Shown here piece by piece: positions 9,141-18,674 of a stretch of DNA of 64,000 nt (the first letter of the stretch is position 1; every line of letters starts with the position of its first letter). The position numbers and the translations under genes are program-made. The stretch lies in the NCBI GenBank assembly GCA_030824275.1, contig JAVBXY010000009.1:1-64000 (forward strand), written 5' to 3'. The DNA is from Rhodocyclaceae bacterium (GTDB taxonomy: Bacteria; Pseudomonadota; Gammaproteobacteria; Burkholderiales; Rhodocyclaceae). Under the pieces are notes generated by a model that saw only the letters and a list, made by a program, of their open reading frames with translations, searched no databases and was not told the origin of the DNA.

Positions 9141-9977
9141 ATGGCTACATATGCAATTGGCGATCTGCAGGGCTGCTACGATCCACTGCGTCGTCTGCTC
9201 GACTATATCAGCTTCGATCCGGCTGCTGACCGTCTCTGGTTCGTCGGGGACCTGGTCAACCGCGGACCCGCTTCGCTCGAGGTGCTGCGCTTTGTCAAGT
9301 CGTTGGGTGATGCTGCGACGGTGGTCCTTGGCAACCATGACCTGCATCTGGTGATGCAGGCCGAGGGCTACGGCAAGGCTAATAGGGAAGATACGCTCGA
9401 GGACGTACTGAGTGCTACCGACCGGGACGAGTTGTTAGCCTGGTTGCGGGCGCAGCCCTTGTTTCATGTCGAGGGCGACTGGGCGATGGTGCATGCAGGC
9501 CTGCTGCCGACCTGGACGACTGTCCAGGCGAAGGCGCTTTCCGACGAAGCGTCCGCAGCGCTGGTGGCAGACGATTACCGCGAGTTTCTGGCGAACATGT
9601 GGGGTTCGGAGCCGATAGCGTGGCGCGACGATCTGGCGGACTGGGATCGCCTGCGGGTGGTGGTGAATGCGATGACGCGGATGCGCTACGTGACGACCGC
9701 CGGCGCCATGGAATTCCGTGCTGCAGGCGCCAAAGCGCCGCCAGACAAAGGGCCGCCAGGATGCACCCCTTGGTTTGCCGTACCCATGAGGGCGAGTGCT
9801 GATCATCAAATTGTGTGCGGTCATTGGTCGGCCCTAGGTTTTCACGAAGAGGTGAATCTTCTGGCTCTCGATACGGGGTGCCTCTGGGGCGGCTGCCTCA
9901 CTGCGGTGCGGCTGGAAGACCGCCGCGTAATGCGGCAGCCCTGTCCTCAGCAGGCCAAGCCTTCGGGTTGGGATTGA
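9141..9977 (+). CDS. apaH: symmetrical bis(5'-nucleosyl)-tetraphosphatase ApaH
   Basis: A 278-residue metallophosphoesterase that hydrolyses Ap4A to two ADP and limits alarmone and Np4-cap levels. The diagnostic motifs are at the N-terminus: [10 protein letters not shown] (GDxxG, residue 7), [11 protein letters not shown] (GDxxDRG-like with Val-Asn, residue 33) and VLGNHDLHL (GNHD, residue 61). A metal-ligand HAGLLP is near residue 119 and the C-terminal CGHWSALG near 226. Length matches the family. The start ATG directly precedes [10 protein letters not shown] and needs no revision. Confidence 0.95.
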   Translation: MATYAIGDLQGCYDPLRRLLDYISFDPAADRLWFVGDLVNRGPASLEVLRFVKSLGDAATVVLGNHDLHLVMQAEGYGKANREDTLEDVLSATDRDELLAWLRAQPLFHVEGDWAMVHAGLLPTWTTVQAKALSDEASAALVADDYREFLANMWGSEPIAWRDDLADWDRLRVVVNAMTRMRYVTTAGAMEFRAAGAKAPPDKGPPGCTPWFAVPMRASADHQIVCGHWSALGFHEEVNLLALDTGCLWGGCLTAVRLEDRRVMRQPCPQQAKPSGWD

Positions 9978-10044
9978 AACAGGCGGCTATTGAGGAAAAT
10001 TGCATGCACGTAATTTCAGCGTTCATTCTTTGGAAGGCTATGCC

Positions 10045-11052
10045 ATGATTCTGATCACCGGAGGTATGGGCTACATCGGTTCACACACCTGTGTGGCCCT
10101 GGCTGGCGCCGCCCACGAGTTGTTGATACTCGATAACCTTTCCAACAGTCGCATCGATGTGGTCAACCGGCTCGAAACGCTATGTGGCAAGCGCCCGGGG
10201 TTTGTCGAGGGCGATGTCCGCGACCCCGTCGTCCTCGGCGAAATTTTTGAACGTCATCCAATCACTACGGTCATGCACTTCGCTGGATTCAAGGCGGTAG
10301 GTGAGTCCGTCGAGCGCCCGCTTGAGTATTACGACAACAATGTGAATGGTACCCTCCAACTGTTGGCCGCCATGCGCCGGGCGAGCGTTAGGACTTTTGT
10401 CTTTTCGTCGTCCGCTACCGTCTATGGAGACCCAGCTAGCGTACCGATCAGAGAGAACTCTCCGCGCTCGGCTACCAATCCCTACGGGCGCAGCAAACTC
10501 ATCATCGAGGATATTCTTGCCGATCTCCACTGTGCCGAACCTGAGTGGAACATCCCTCGGCTGCGATATTTCAATCCAGTCGGTGCTCATGAGTCGGGGC
10601 TTATTGGCGAGGAACCACGTGGTCTGCCAAATAACTTAATGCCATTTATCGGGGAAGTGGCAATCGGGAAGCGGGAGTTTTTGAATATATGGGGAGCAGA
10701 TTATCCGACCCATGATGGAACTGGAGTGCGTGACTACATTCATGTAACCGATCTGGCAGAGGGGCATGTTGCTGCACTTAACTATTTAAACCAGAACGGT
10801 GGGTTGATCACTATCAATCTAGGTACCGGAAAGGGGTATTCCGTCCTTGACATGGTTCAGGCTTTCGAGCGGACTATTCATTGCCCGATTCCTTATGAGT
10901 TTGGCCCACGGAGGGCGGGCGATATTGCCCAATGTTGGGCAGATCCGAGTTTGGCTTACGAACTACTTGGGTGGAAAGCACAGAAAGGGTTAGAGCAAAT
11001 GTGCTCTGATACATGGCGCTGGCAACAGCAATGCCGTCAACTCAATATTTAG
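10045..11052 (+). CDS. galE: UDP-glucose 4-epimerase GalE
   Basis: A 335-residue extended SDR enzyme interconverting UDP-glucose and UDP-galactose. It has MILITGGMGYIGSH (NAD-binding), SSSATVYGDP (catalytic Ser) and NPYGRSK (catalytic Tyr-Lys). It also has the GalE-specific RYFNPVGAHESGLIGE. The ORF track starts at 10000, but the Rossmann strand begins right after ATG 10045, which has GGAAGG upstream, so I use that start. The second half of the gene is noticeably less GC-rich than the first. It probably supplies galactose for the glycans encoded upstream. Confidence 0.95.
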   Translation: MILITGGMGYIGSHTCVALAGAAHELLILDNLSNSRIDVVNRLETLCGKRPGFVEGDVRDPVVLGEIFERHPITTVMHFAGFKAVGESVERPLEYYDNNVNGTLQLLAAMRRASVRTFVFSSSATVYGDPASVPIRENSPRSATNPYGRSKLIIEDILADLHCAEPEWNIPRLRYFNPVGAHESGLIGEEPRGLPNNLMPFIGEVAIGKREFLNIWGADYPTHDGTGVRDYIHVTDLAEGHVAALNYLNQNGGLITINLGTGKGYSVLDMVQAFERTIHCPIPYEFGPRRAGDIAQCWADPSLAYELLGWKAQKGLEQMCSDTWRWQQQCRQLNI

Positions 11053-11063
11053 CTAATTATCGT

Positions 11064-11819
11064 TCACGATATTGTATGAAGGTTTTGTGCCACAACTTGG
11101 TGGACATGGGCAGCTAGATGGCGACGATCTCTACCATCGCTAGCAATAGGCGCCAATATTTCAAGTTGAATTACTAAGCTACTGGCGCAAGCGATGGACC
11201 AGAAGCACTCCAACAGGCTGGTATCGCCGATATAGTCGGCGGCGGCGCTATGGCATCCCGAGCCGTTGGTGTAACGCAGGACGACGGGCGTGATGGTCGT
11301 TCCGGCGTCAATGGCGCTTTGAAAGAGGGCGCCATGGAAGGGCAGGACGTCATGGCCGTCGCTGGTCGTTCCCTCGGGGAACACGGAAACCAGGCGTCCT
11401 TCCTTCAGATGAGCAACCAGATTTTCTCTGGTCGACTGGGCGGCGCGGCGGGAACCGCGTTCGATGAAAATCGTATCCGTGTTCGCACACAGCCAGCCGA
11501 TCAGCGGCCAGGCGCGCACGTCGTCTTTGGAGACGAAGGCGGCCGGGGCCAGGGCATTGATGGCGAAGATGTCGAGGAAGGAGATGTGGTTGGCGACAAT
11601 CATGCCTTGCACCGTCGGGGTCGCCGGCGCCACCGTGTCGCCAGCGCCGACTTTTAGCGTGACGCCCAAGGCTTCGAGCAATTGCCGTGACCAGCGCTGT
11701 TTGAGCCGCAACCGCCGAGACGACGAGATGAAGGGAAAAACCAGGGCAACGGTAAGTGTGCCGCCAAGCAGATGCAGAGTGGTTCGAGCGAGGCGAAAGA
11801 GTGCGCGCAGCGTTGTCAT
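11064..11819 (-). CDS. plsC: 1-acyl-sn-glycerol-3-phosphate acyltransferase
   Basis: A membrane-associated acyltransferase of about 251 residues making phosphatidic acid. NHISFLD is the HX4D catalytic box and FPEGTTSDG the acceptor-binding motif; an N-terminal hydrophobic helix anchors it. The ORF track start at 12092 reads low-complexity shadow of the lipoprotein gene; MTTLRALFRLAR at 11819 is the credible start. The 24-bp repeat is present antisense and encodes KVGAGDTVAP in the loop just before the catalytic domain. Confidence 0.88.
   Translation of the reverse strand: MTTLRALFRLARTTLHLLGGTLTVALVFPFISSSRRLRLKQRWSRQLLEALGVTLKVGAGDTVAPATPTVQGMIVANHISFLDIFAINALAPAAFVSKDDVRAWPLIGWLCANTDTIFIERGSRRAAQSTRENLVAHLKEGRLVSVFPEGTTSDGHDVLPFHGALFQSAIDAGTTITPVVLRYTNGSGCHSAAADYIGDTSLLECFWSIACASSLVIQLEILAPIASDGRDRRHLAAHVHQVVAQNLHTIS
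11632..11655 (+). repeat. 24-bp dispersed repeat, copy 1
   Basis: The core CCAGCGCCGACTTTT is perfect; the upstream box is ACCGT instead of GCCGT. It is antisense within plsC and encodes KVGAGDT. Confidence 0.9.
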
Positions 11820-11847
11820 CGAAACATCATCTGACAACGCCGTGACA

Positions 11848-12303
11848 TCAATGTGACACGCGGGTGGTGCCGCCGCCGGAGAGCACGCGCACGCGCTCGC
11901 CGGCGTGGAAGGCTTCGTCGGCCTCCTGGGTGACGGCGATGATCTGGCCACTCTCGAGCTTGATGGTGATTTCCAGTCCGGCCTTCTTGGTGGTCTGTTG
12001 CTCGATGGCCTGGCCGGCGATGCCGCCGGCCACGGCGCCGAGGATGGAGCCGACGGTGGAACCCCTGCCATGGCCGATTTCGCTGCCGGCAACGCCGCCT
12101 ACCGCCGCACCGGCAGCTGCGCCGATACCGCTGCGTGTGCCTTCGATCATGACTTGGCGCACGCTATCCACGACGCCGAGGCGGACGTTCATTTCCTGGC
12201 GGGTTTGACCCTTGCTGTAGGCGCCGCCAGAGTCGCTGGTGGCGGCGCAGCCGGCAAGCAGCAGTGCGGTGACCGTGGCGCAGAGCAATCGGGATGCATG
12301 CAT
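11848..12303 (-). CDS. SlyB/Pcp-like glycine-zipper outer-membrane lipoprotein
   Basis: 151 residues with a lipoprotein signal ending ALLLAGC|AA. A glycine-zipper segment follows (GIGAAAGAAVGGVAGSE, residues about 60-100), then a small C-terminal beta domain. This is the SlyB/Pcp family layout; such proteins sit in the outer membrane and help maintain envelope integrity. The track start is a GTG at 12318. The ATG at 12303 has AAAGGA six bases upstream and gives a standard signal peptide, so it is preferred. The upstream kinase ends nine bases before it. Confidence 0.85.
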   Translation of the reverse strand: MHASRLLCATVTALLLAGCAATSDSGGAYSKGQTRQEMNVRLGVVDSVRQVMIEGTRSGIGAAAGAAVGGVAGSEIGHGRGSTVGSILGAVAGGIAGQAIEQQTTKKAGLEITIKLESGQIIAVTQEADEAFHAGERVRVLSGGGTTRVSH

Positions 12304-12314
12304 GGCGATTCCTT

Positions 12315-13250
12315 TCACCAGAGCGTTTCACCAAAGGCGGCGCGGTAGCGCTCGCCGATTTCCTCGCGGCTGAGCTTGTGGTTCTGGCCGCCCCGATGGG
12401 CGATCTTCAGCGAGCCCATCAGTGAGGCCAGTCGCCCCGTCTTCTCCCAGGCCCAATCGTGGGCGATGCCGTAGAGCAGGCCGGCACGGTAGGCATCGCC
12501 GCAACCGGTGGGATCGACCACCGCATCTGGCGTCGCCGTCGGGATATCCACGACGCGGCCTTCTGCGTAGATCTGCGAGCCCTTGCCGCCCAGCGTGACG
12601 ATCAGCGCATCCACTTCCTTGGCCAGTTGTTCCAGCGACTGACCGGTACGTTCGGTCAGCAGCTTGGCTTCGTAGTCATTGACCGTGCAGTAGTCGGCGA
12701 GTTTCAGGAAGGCCATCAACTCCTCGCCATTGAACATCGGCAGGCCCTGGCCTGGATCGAAGATGAAGGGCACGCCGGCTTCGCGGAATTCGCGGGCGTG
12801 GCGCAGCATGCCATCGCGTCCATCGGGCGAGACGATGCCGAGCACTACACCGTCGGCGTCGCCGACCTGGTTCTGGTGCGAGTGGGTCATCGCGCCGGGG
12901 TGGAAGGCGGTGATCTGGTTGTCGTCGAGATCGGTGGTGATGAAGGCCTGGGCGGTGAATGTGCCGGGGACTTCCTTGACGTGACGAGTTTCCAGTCCGA
13001 GCTGCTTCAGGCGATGCATGTAGGGCGCACTGTCGTCGCCGACGGTGGCCATGATCAGCGGGTCGCCGCCGAGTAGTTTGAGGTTGTAGGCGATGTTGCC
13101 GGCGCAGCCGCCGAATTCGCGCCGCATGTCGGGGACGAGGAAGGCGACGTTGAGGATGTGGATCTGCTCGGGCAGGATGTGATTCTTGAACTGGTCGTTG
13201 AACACCATGATGGTGTCGTAGGCCATGGAACCGCAGATGAGAGTTTTCAT
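12315..13250 (-). CDS. PfkB-family carbohydrate/adenosine kinase
   Basis: A 311-residue ribokinase-fold protein. It has GCAGNIAYNL (substrate-lid GG region, residue about 44), TVNDYEA, VTLGGKGS and the C-terminal signature DPTGCGDAYRAG with the catalytic Asp (about 250). The opening MKTLICGSMAYDTIM is typical of betaproteobacterial adenosine-kinase-like proteins. The track start 31 codons earlier reads into the DUF3426 gene; ATG 13250 is preferred. It phosphorylates a sugar or nucleoside; which one cannot be told. Confidence 0.85.
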   Translation of the reverse strand: MKTLICGSMAYDTIMVFNDQFKNHILPEQIHILNVAFLVPDMRREFGGCAGNIAYNLKLLGGDPLIMATVGDDSAPYMHRLKQLGLETRHVKEVPGTFTAQAFITTDLDDNQITAFHPGAMTHSHQNQVGDADGVVLGIVSPDGRDGMLRHAREFREAGVPFIFDPGQGLPMFNGEELMAFLKLADYCTVNDYEAKLLTERTGQSLEQLAKEVDALIVTLGGKGSQIYAEGRVVDIPTATPDAVVDPTGCGDAYRAGLLYGIAHDWAWEKTGRLASLMGSLKIAHRGGQNHKLSREEIGERYRAAFGETLW

Positions 13251-13260
13251 GGGGTGTCCG

Positions 13261-14142
13261 TTACGGATAGAAAAGATAGAGACGGTAGCCGCTGGCCGGC
13301 AGATCCTTGGGGTCAATGCCGACGGTGATCGCCAGGTCGGCATTGGCCGGCATGCCTTTGGCCAGTTTGGTCTTCACTGGCAGGTAGTCGATAGGGGCCA
13401 GTACTTTGCGGGCAATGGCTTTGTCGGCGGTGTCGGTCAGCGTGAGTTCGAGCAGCGGGAATTCCTGGGCAAAGGGTGCGCGATTCTTCAACGTTGCGGT
13501 CAGGGCGAGCTGGCCTTTTTTCTCCGTGTCGGGATGCAGGTCGGAGGTTTCGATACCGACCAGTTCCACCTTCTTCGGCAGACCGACATCGCAGCCGGCG
13601 ATATCGCAGAGGGCGACCAAGATCGGCCTGGTGTCGGGCATCAGCACGGCCAGTTCAACGCGAAAGGCGAGGACGAGCTGTATCGCCATTACGGCCAGCG
13701 CGAGTACACCGCCCAGTAGCCAGGGCCAGCGGCGCGAGGGCGGCGAGGCTTCTGCATCGAGGAAATCCGAAAGGGGTTCCGGTTCTTCGATGATGGGGAC
13801 TGGCTCGGGTTCGACGGGTGGTTGGGGTTCTGGTTCGGGTTCCGACGCCACATCTTCAACGGGGGCGGCCTCTTGTTCCGGCGGCGGAGGTGCTGCTACA
13901 TCGCCTTCCGGCTCTGCTAGCACTTCAACAAAAGTCGGCGCTGGCGGGACGGCGATTTCTTCCGGTTCAGGCTGCGCAATGACGGGTGCGGGCGCATGAA
14001 CCAGAATCGGCTCCTCGATCAGCGTGTCGAGGGCGTTGAATACATGCTGGCATTCGCCGCAGCGGACCTTGCCGGCGCGAACCTTGAGTTGCTCGGGCGT
14101 GACCCGGAAGGTAGTCGCGCATTCCGGGCAGCGGGTCAGCAT
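13261..14142 (-). CDS. zinc-ribbon, DUF3426 membrane protein
   Basis: 293 residues from MLTRCPECATTFRV, an MJ0042-type zinc ribbon with two CxxC pairs (residues about 5-35). An acidic, proline-rich linker follows (about 50-145), then one membrane helix (WPWLLGGVLALAVMAIQLVLA) and the periplasmic DUF3426 domain. The family is common in betaproteobacteria next to prmA and has no established function. A repeat copy encodes VPPAPTF in the linker. The start overlaps the prmA stop by 7 bases. The track ORF start is inside prmA and is rejected. Confidence 0.85.
   Translation of the reverse strand: MLTRCPECATTFRVTPEQLKVRAGKVRCGECQHVFNALDTLIEEPILVHAPAPVIAQPEPEEIAVPPAPTFVEVLAEPEGDVAAPPPPEQEAAPVEDVASEPEPEPQPPVEPEPVPIIEEPEPLSDFLDAEASPPSRRWPWLLGGVLALAVMAIQLVLAFRVELAVLMPDTRPILVALCDIAGCDVGLPKKVELVGIETSDLHPDTEKKGQLALTATLKNRAPFAQEFPLLELTLTDTADKAIARKVLAPIDYLPVKTKLAKGMPANADLAITVGIDPKDLPASGYRLYLFYP
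13930..13953 (-). repeat. 24-bp dispersed repeat, copy 2
   Basis: Perfect core and box, sense in the DUF3426 gene, encoding VPPAPTF in its proline-rich linker. Confidence 0.92.
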
Positions 14143-15047
14143 TGCGAGTCTGTCCTCCGGCCTTCGAGCCGAACCCAGCCGTCGCGTATGGCGCCGATGT
14201 GCAAGGCGATGTGTGGCGCATAGACATCGATTACCTGTTGCGCCTGGGCTTCGAGCACGCCGGACAGCGCCAGCCTCCCGCCGGGCGCAACGCGACCGGT
14301 CAGCAGCGGGGCCAGCACGCACAGCGGATTGGTCAGGATGTTGGCGACGACGATGTCGAACTGCTCGTCGAGTTTCTCTTTGGAGTGACGCAAGTTCAGC
14401 GTGACGCGGTTGGCAGCGGCGTTGTCGCGGGCGGCAATCAGGGCGTTGTCGTCGATATCCACGCCCAGCACGCTGCCGGCGCCGAGGCGGGCGGCAGCGA
14501 TGGCGAGGATGCCGGAGCCGCAGCCGTAGTCGAGCAAGGTTTCTCCGCCGCGCACCGTGTCTGTCAGCCATTGCAGGCAGAGGAAGGTGGTCGGGTGGGA
14601 ACCGGTGCCGAACGCGAGGCCAGGGTCGAGTACCAGATTGATGGCATCCGGGCTGGGGGCAACGTGCCAGGACGGTACTATCCACAGGCGCTCGGTGACC
14701 TGGATCGGGTCGAACTGGGATTGGGTCAGGCGCACCCAGTCCTGCTCGGCCACGTCTTCCAGTTCGATCTCGGGCAAATCGTCGATGCCGGCTTCCGCCG
14801 CTGCGGCGGCAATGCGGCCGATCAGGTCGTCGGCCGGCTCGAACAGGGCGACGACGCGGCTTTCGGTCCAGAGTGGTGTGGTGGGCGCATTTCCGTCACT
14901 GGCAGGCTCGCCGAACTGGGGCGTTTCCAGTTCGGTGCCGGCGAGGGCATCCTCGACGCTGACCGAGATTGCGCCAGCCGCCATCAGTGCATCGGACAGC
15001 GCCTCGGCGTGGGCCGCGTCGGTTTCAAGGCTGACGTTGACCCACAT
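14136..15047 (-). CDS. prmA: ribosomal protein L11 methyltransferase PrmA
   Basis: 303 residues, about the usual length. The N-terminal domain recognises L11. The C-terminal SAM-binding domain has GLAFGTGSHPTT (about 160), LDYGCGSGILAIAAARLG (motif I, about 183) and VANILTNPL (NxxP-like, about 243). PrmA trimethylates L11 lysines and the N-terminus. It follows accC by 10 bases, the conserved betaproteobacterial order, and overlaps the DUF3426 start. Confidence 0.95.
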   Translation of the reverse strand: MWVNVSLETDAAHAEALSDALMAAGAISVSVEDALAGTELETPQFGEPASDGNAPTTPLWTESRVVALFEPADDLIGRIAAAAAEAGIDDLPEIELEDVAEQDWVRLTQSQFDPIQVTERLWIVPSWHVAPSPDAINLVLDPGLAFGTGSHPTTFLCLQWLTDTVRGGETLLDYGCGSGILAIAAARLGAGSVLGVDIDDNALIAARDNAAANRVTLNLRHSKEKLDEQFDIVVANILTNPLCVLAPLLTGRVAPGGRLALSGVLEAQAQQVIDVYAPHIALHIGAIRDGWVRLEGRRTDSQC

Positions 15048-15057
15048 TGCCTGCTCC

Positions 15058-16422
15058 TTATTTGCCCTTGGTCGCTTCGCTCTTGGCGGCGAGCTTTTCT
15101 TCCAGATAATGAATGCTGGTGCCGCCCTGGATGAAGCGTTCGTCCAGCATCAGTTCCTGATGCAAGGGAATGTTGGTCTTGATGCCGGTGACCATCATTT
15201 CCGACAGAGCGATGCGCATGCGGCGAATAGCTTGTTCGCGAGTGTCACCAGTGGTGATGACCTTGCCGATCATCGAATCGTAGTTCGGTGGCACGGTGTA
15301 TCCCGAGTAGGCATGCGAATCGACGCGGACGCCAGGACCACCGGGCGGGTGCCAGTTGGTGATCTTGCCTGGTGAGGGTGTGAACTTGAAGGGGTCTTCG
15401 GCGTTAATGCGGCACTCGATGGCATGGCCACGCAGGGCGATGTCGCGCTGCTTGAACCAGAGCTTCTCGCCAGCAGCAACGCGGATCTGCGCCTGGACCA
15501 GGTCAATGCCGGTGACCTGCTCGGTGACTGGGTGTTCGACCTGGATACGGGTGTTCATTTCAATGAAATAGAACTCGCCGTTCTCGTACAGGAACTCGAA
15601 GGTGCCCGCGCCCCGATAGTTGATGCGACGGCAGGCCTCGGCACAACGGTCGCCGACGCGTTCGATGAAACGACGGGTAATGCCGGGCGCCGGCGCTTCT
15701 TCGATTACCTTCTGGTGGCGACGCTGCATCGAGCAGTCGCGCTCGCCCAGATACACCGAGTTGCGATGGGCGTCGGAGAGCACCTGGATTTCGATGTGAC
15801 GCGGATTCTCGAGGAACTTCTCCATGTACACCGTGGAGTTGTTGAACGCGGCACCGGCCTCGGCACGGGTCATGTTCACCGCGTTGATCAGGGCGGCCTC
15901 GGTGTGCACTACGCGCATGCCACGGCCGCCACCGCCGCCTGCGGCCTTGATGATCACCGGATAGCCGACAGCGCGGCCGATCTTGGTGATCTCCTTGGGG
16001 TCTTCGGGCAGCGCGCCGTCGGAGCCTGGGACGCAGGGCACGCCGGCTTCCTTCATGGCGTTCTTGGCGGACACCTTGTCGCCCATCAGGCGGATGGTCT
16101 CCGGGCGGGGGCCGATGAAGGCGAAGCCCGATGACTCGACCCGCTCGGCGAAGTCGGCGTTTTCCGAAAGGAAGCCGTAGCCGGGGTGGATGGCCTCGGC
16201 GTCGGTGACTTCGGCGGCCGAGATGATGGCGGGGACGTTGAGGTAGCTCTGGCCGGAGGGCGCCGGGCCGATGCAGACGGATTCGTCGGCCAGTTTGACG
16301 TACTTGGCCTCGGTGTCAGCCTCGGAGTGCACGGCCACGGTCTTGATGCCGAGCTCACGACAGGCGCGCAACACGCGCAGGGCGATCTCCCCGCGATTGG
16401 CGATAAGGACTTTGCCGAACAT
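15058..16422 (-). CDS. accC: biotin carboxylase, acetyl-CoA carboxylase subunit
   Basis: 454 residues, matching the AccC family length. The ATP-grasp fold shows [13 protein letters not shown] at the N-terminus, the glycine-rich ATP lid GGGGRGMR (about 164), and the catalytic [14 protein letters not shown] (about 287). It carboxylates biotin on AccB in the first committed step of fatty acid synthesis. It lies 4 bases after accB; the two form an operon with aroQ upstream. Confidence 0.97.
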   Translation of the reverse strand: MFGKVLIANRGEIALRVLRACRELGIKTVAVHSEADTEAKYVKLADESVCIGPAPSGQSYLNVPAIISAAEVTDAEAIHPGYGFLSENADFAERVESSGFAFIGPRPETIRLMGDKVSAKNAMKEAGVPCVPGSDGALPEDPKEITKIGRAVGYPVIIKAAGGGGGRGMRVVHTEAALINAVNMTRAEAGAAFNNSTVYMEKFLENPRHIEIQVLSDAHRNSVYLGERDCSMQRRHQKVIEEAPAPGITRRFIERVGDRCAEACRRINYRGAGTFEFLYENGEFYFIEMNTRIQVEHPVTEQVTGIDLVQAQIRVAAGEKLWFKQRDIALRGHAIECRINAEDPFKFTPSPGKITNWHPPGGPGVRVDSHAYSGYTVPPNYDSMIGKVITTGDTREQAIRRMRIALSEMMVTGIKTNIPLHQELMLDERFIQGGTSIHYLEEKLAAKSEATKGK

Positions 16423-16426
16423 GGGC

Positions 16427-16882
16427 TTAGCCGATGATGAACATGGTCTGGCCGTACTCGACTGCCTGACCGTTTTCCACCAGGACGGCCTTGACGGTGC
16501 CGGAGACGTCCGCTTCGATCTCGTTCATCAGCTTCATGGCTTCAATGATGCACAGGGTGTCACCGGCCTTGACCGACTGGCCAACCTCGACGAAGGGCGC
16601 GCCACCAGGGGTGCCGGAGCGGTAGAAGGTACCGACCATCGGTGCTTTCATGGCGTGGCCGTCCGGCTCTGCGGGGACGGCGGCTTCCGCGACAAAAGTC
16701 GGCGCTGGCGCCACGGCACCGGCCATGGCCGGTGCAGCGATGGGCATGTTGACCGTGGTCGTTGCCGGCTGTGCAAAGTGCTTGGCGATGCGGATCTTTT
16801 CCTCGCCCTCACTGATTTCGAGTTCCGAAATGCCGGAATTCTGTACGAGGTCGATCAGGGTCTTGAGTTTTCTCAGGTCCAT
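16427..16882 (-). CDS. accB: biotin carboxyl carrier protein
   Basis: 151 residues: an N-terminal helix ([11 protein letters not shown]), a long Ala/Pro linker and a C-terminal biotinyl domain with EAMKLMNEI, whose lysine (about 117) takes biotin. It carries CO2 between AccC and the carboxyltransferase. The repeat copy encodes VAPAPTF in the flexible linker. The stop is 4 bases before accC. Confidence 0.97.
   Translation of the reverse strand: MDLRKLKTLIDLVQNSGISELEISEGEEKIRIAKHFAQPATTTVNMPIAAPAMAGAVAPAPTFVAEAAVPAEPDGHAMKAPMVGTFYRSGTPGGAPFVEVGQSVKAGDTLCIIEAMKLMNEIEADVSGTVKAVLVENGQAVEYGQTMFIIG
16694..16717 (-). repeat. 24-bp dispersed repeat, copy 3
   Basis: Perfect core and box, sense in accB, encoding VAPAPTF in the flexible linker. 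Confidence 0.92.
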
Positions 16883-16944
16883 GGATGGCTCCTATAAACA
16901 GGGCGTGCTGCGGAGCGGCGCGCCGAAGCTGGGTTGAATCGGGT

Positions 16945-17433
16945 TTAGATGGCGCGCAGGCGGGACAGCGCGGCTTCGAGGGCCAGTTCGTAGCCCTGTG
17001 CGCCGAGGCCGGCAATCACGCCGACGGCGATGTCCGAAAAATACGAATGCCGACGGAAGGCTTCCCGCGCATGCACGTTGGACAGATGTACTTCGATAAA
17101 GGGAATCTCCACGGCGGCGAAGGCGTCGCGCAGGGCAACGCTGGTGTGGGTATAGCCGCCCGGATTGATGATGATGAAGCCAACTCCCTGCTCGCGGGCC
17201 GACTGAACCCGGTCGATCAGTTCGCCTTCGTGGTTGCTCTGGAAACTTTCCAGTCGCACGCCACAGGCCTTGGCCCGGTCCGCCATGCCGGCATGGATGT
17301 CGGCCAGGGTGGTGCGGCCGTAAATATCTGGTTCGCGGTTGCCCAGCAGGTTCAGATTGGGGCCGTGCAGCACCAGCACACTGGCATCAAGCTGATTTCC
17401 GCTGGCTGTTTTGCTGTTGGTTCGCTTCGTCAT
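16945..17433 (-). CDS. aroQ: type II 3-dehydroquinate dehydratase
   Basis: 162 residues with [21 protein letters not shown] (nucleophilic Tyr), [24 protein letters not shown] and [14 protein letters not shown], all conserved in dodecameric AroQ of the shikimate pathway. The N-terminal about 17 residues form a short extension before the conserved strand. It heads the aroQ-accB-accC-prmA series; the gap to accB is 62 bases. Confidence 0.95.
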   Translation of the reverse strand: MTKRTNSKTASGNQLDASVLVLHGPNLNLLGNREPDIYGRTTLADIHAGMADRAKACGVRLESFQSNHEGELIDRVQSAREQGVGFIIINPGGYTHTSVALRDAFAAVEIPFIEVHLSNVHAREAFRRHSYFSDIAVGVIAGLGAQGYELALEAALSRLRAI

Positions 17434-17471
17434 GACTGCAAGTTTGCCGCAAATCCCCGCAGTTTGTCCAG

Positions 17472-18011
17472 TTACTGTTCCAGTAGACGATTCAGCGCCT
17501 TCTCCAGGTCGGCCTCGGCAAAGCGACCCAGTTTGAAGGAGTGCAGGGTTCCGTTGCGGTCGAAAATTGCCGTGAAAGGCATGGCCTGCCGGTCATTGCC
17601 CAGATCGATACTGGTCTGCATGGCGCCGAATTCACCGATCAGCAAGGGATAGCTGACGGGGGTTTCTTTCTGGAAATCCATAACCTTGTCCGCTTGATCG
17701 ATGCTGATACCGACAAATTGGACGCCTTTGGCACCAAGTTTGTCTTGCAGGCGTGAGAAGCCAGGCATTTCGTCCCGGCAGGGAGGGCACCAGGTGGCCC
17801 AGTAGTTCAAGACCAATATTTTGCCCTTCCATTGGGCGAGTGCCTGTTGCTGGCCCTTGAGGTCGGGGAGTATCAGGTTTGGAATGGTATTGGTGGCTGG
17901 AACGGCGGATGTGGCGTCGGCATTTCGGCTGATGGTACCGAGTAGATAGCCGGTGGCCGCTGCCAGCAGGGTAGCGATGCCAATGGTCAGCCAGAGGGAG
18001 GGTTTATTCAT
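17472..18011 (-). CDS. TlpA/ResA-like membrane-anchored thioredoxin
   Basis: 179 residues with one N-terminal membrane anchor (about 7-27) and a periplasmic thioredoxin fold. The active site is [15 protein letters not shown] (WCPPC, about 75), typical of TlpA/ResA reductases for cytochrome c maturation or thiol-disulfide repair. The N-terminus overlaps the preceding gene by 4 bases, so they are cotranscribed. The specific client is unknown. Confidence 0.88.
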   Translation of the reverse strand: MNKPSLWLTIGIATLLAAATGYLLGTISRNADATSAVPATNTIPNLILPDLKGQQQALAQWKGKILVLNYWATWCPPCRDEMPGFSRLQDKLGAKGVQFVGISIDQADKVMDFQKETPVSYPLLIGEFGAMQTSIDLGNDRQAMPFTAIFDRNGTLHSFKLGRFAEADLEKALNRLLEQ

Positions 18012-18613
18012 GGTGCGGATTCACGGAGAAGTTCTTTCACGGCGTCTGCGCGCATGCGCAAGCGCCCGCGCCCACTGTGGGGGTTCTTGGGCTGCTGGCG
18101 CTCGGAAAGTATGTGGTAGATCGACAGCAGGACGGGTGTGTCATCCCAATCGATGCGCAATTGAGAGTCGAGTCCGGGGCGGCGGCTGTCGGTGACTTCG
18201 TAGGAAATGCCGCGAGATAGCAGTGATATCTCTACATCTTTGCTGCTATCGGCGAAGAGTTCGATTTCCACCGACGAATAGCGGCCCGCCGTGCCGTCAA
18301 CGACGGCACCGGTCAGGTAGGGATGGAACTCAGCCAGAAACTGCATTACGTCTATGGCGGTAACGCGCAGGTCGTGTAGGCGCTCCTGCTGCTCATCGTC
18401 CTGATAGATCGTTTGATACTCCCGCAACTCGACCGCGATTTCCTCGTTGGTCGGCAGGGCAACGCCGTCGCCGGCGCCAAGACTTTTTGCCGCCTTGCGC
18501 TTGGCGGCACCGTAATCGCCGATGCCATCCTCGGCCATCAGGCGTGCGGCGGCGCTGGCAATGGCGCGGCGCAGGTGGCTGGAGGAAGCAGGGGCAGGTT
18601 TGCGGCGCGGCAT
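18008..18613 (-). CDS. conserved hypothetical protein next to mpl
   Basis: 201 residues, soluble, rich in charged helices at the N-terminus and ending in a basic region (GRGRLRMRADAVKELL). I do not recognise a named domain. It is divergent from mpl (61 bases apart) and overlaps the TlpA-like gene downstream. A degenerate repeat copy lies antisense near codon 45 (KSLGAGDGVA). Confidence 0.6.
   Translation of the reverse strand: MPRRKPAPASSSHLRRAIASAAARLMAEDGIGDYGAAKRKAAKSLGAGDGVALPTNEEIAVELREYQTIYQDDEQQERLHDLRVTAIDVMQFLAEFHPYLTGAVVDGTAGRYSSVEIELFADSSKDVEISLLSRGISYEVTDSRRPGLDSQLRIDWDDTPVLLSIYHILSERQQPKNPHSGRGRLRMRADAVKELLRESAP
18464..18487 (+). repeat. degenerate copy of the 24-bp repeat
   Basis: GCCGT is followed by CG and CCGGCGCC-AA-GACTTTT: the repeat with one substitution and small indels. 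On the coding strand it reads KSLGAGDGVA, parallel to KVGAGDTVA in plsC. Confidence 0.5.
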
Positions 18614-18674
18614 GATCGGGCGAGGCGGTTAGAATCCCGGCCCATTATTCCATGGAAGCTCGCTTGTAAATACT

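Noticed and set aside
13236-13265. The 5' leader of the PfkB gene (AACGGACACCCCATGAAA) resembles that of cyoE (AACGGCCACCCGATGAAA at 27043-27060).
   Set aside because: Two short leaders only, with no third example; could be chance.
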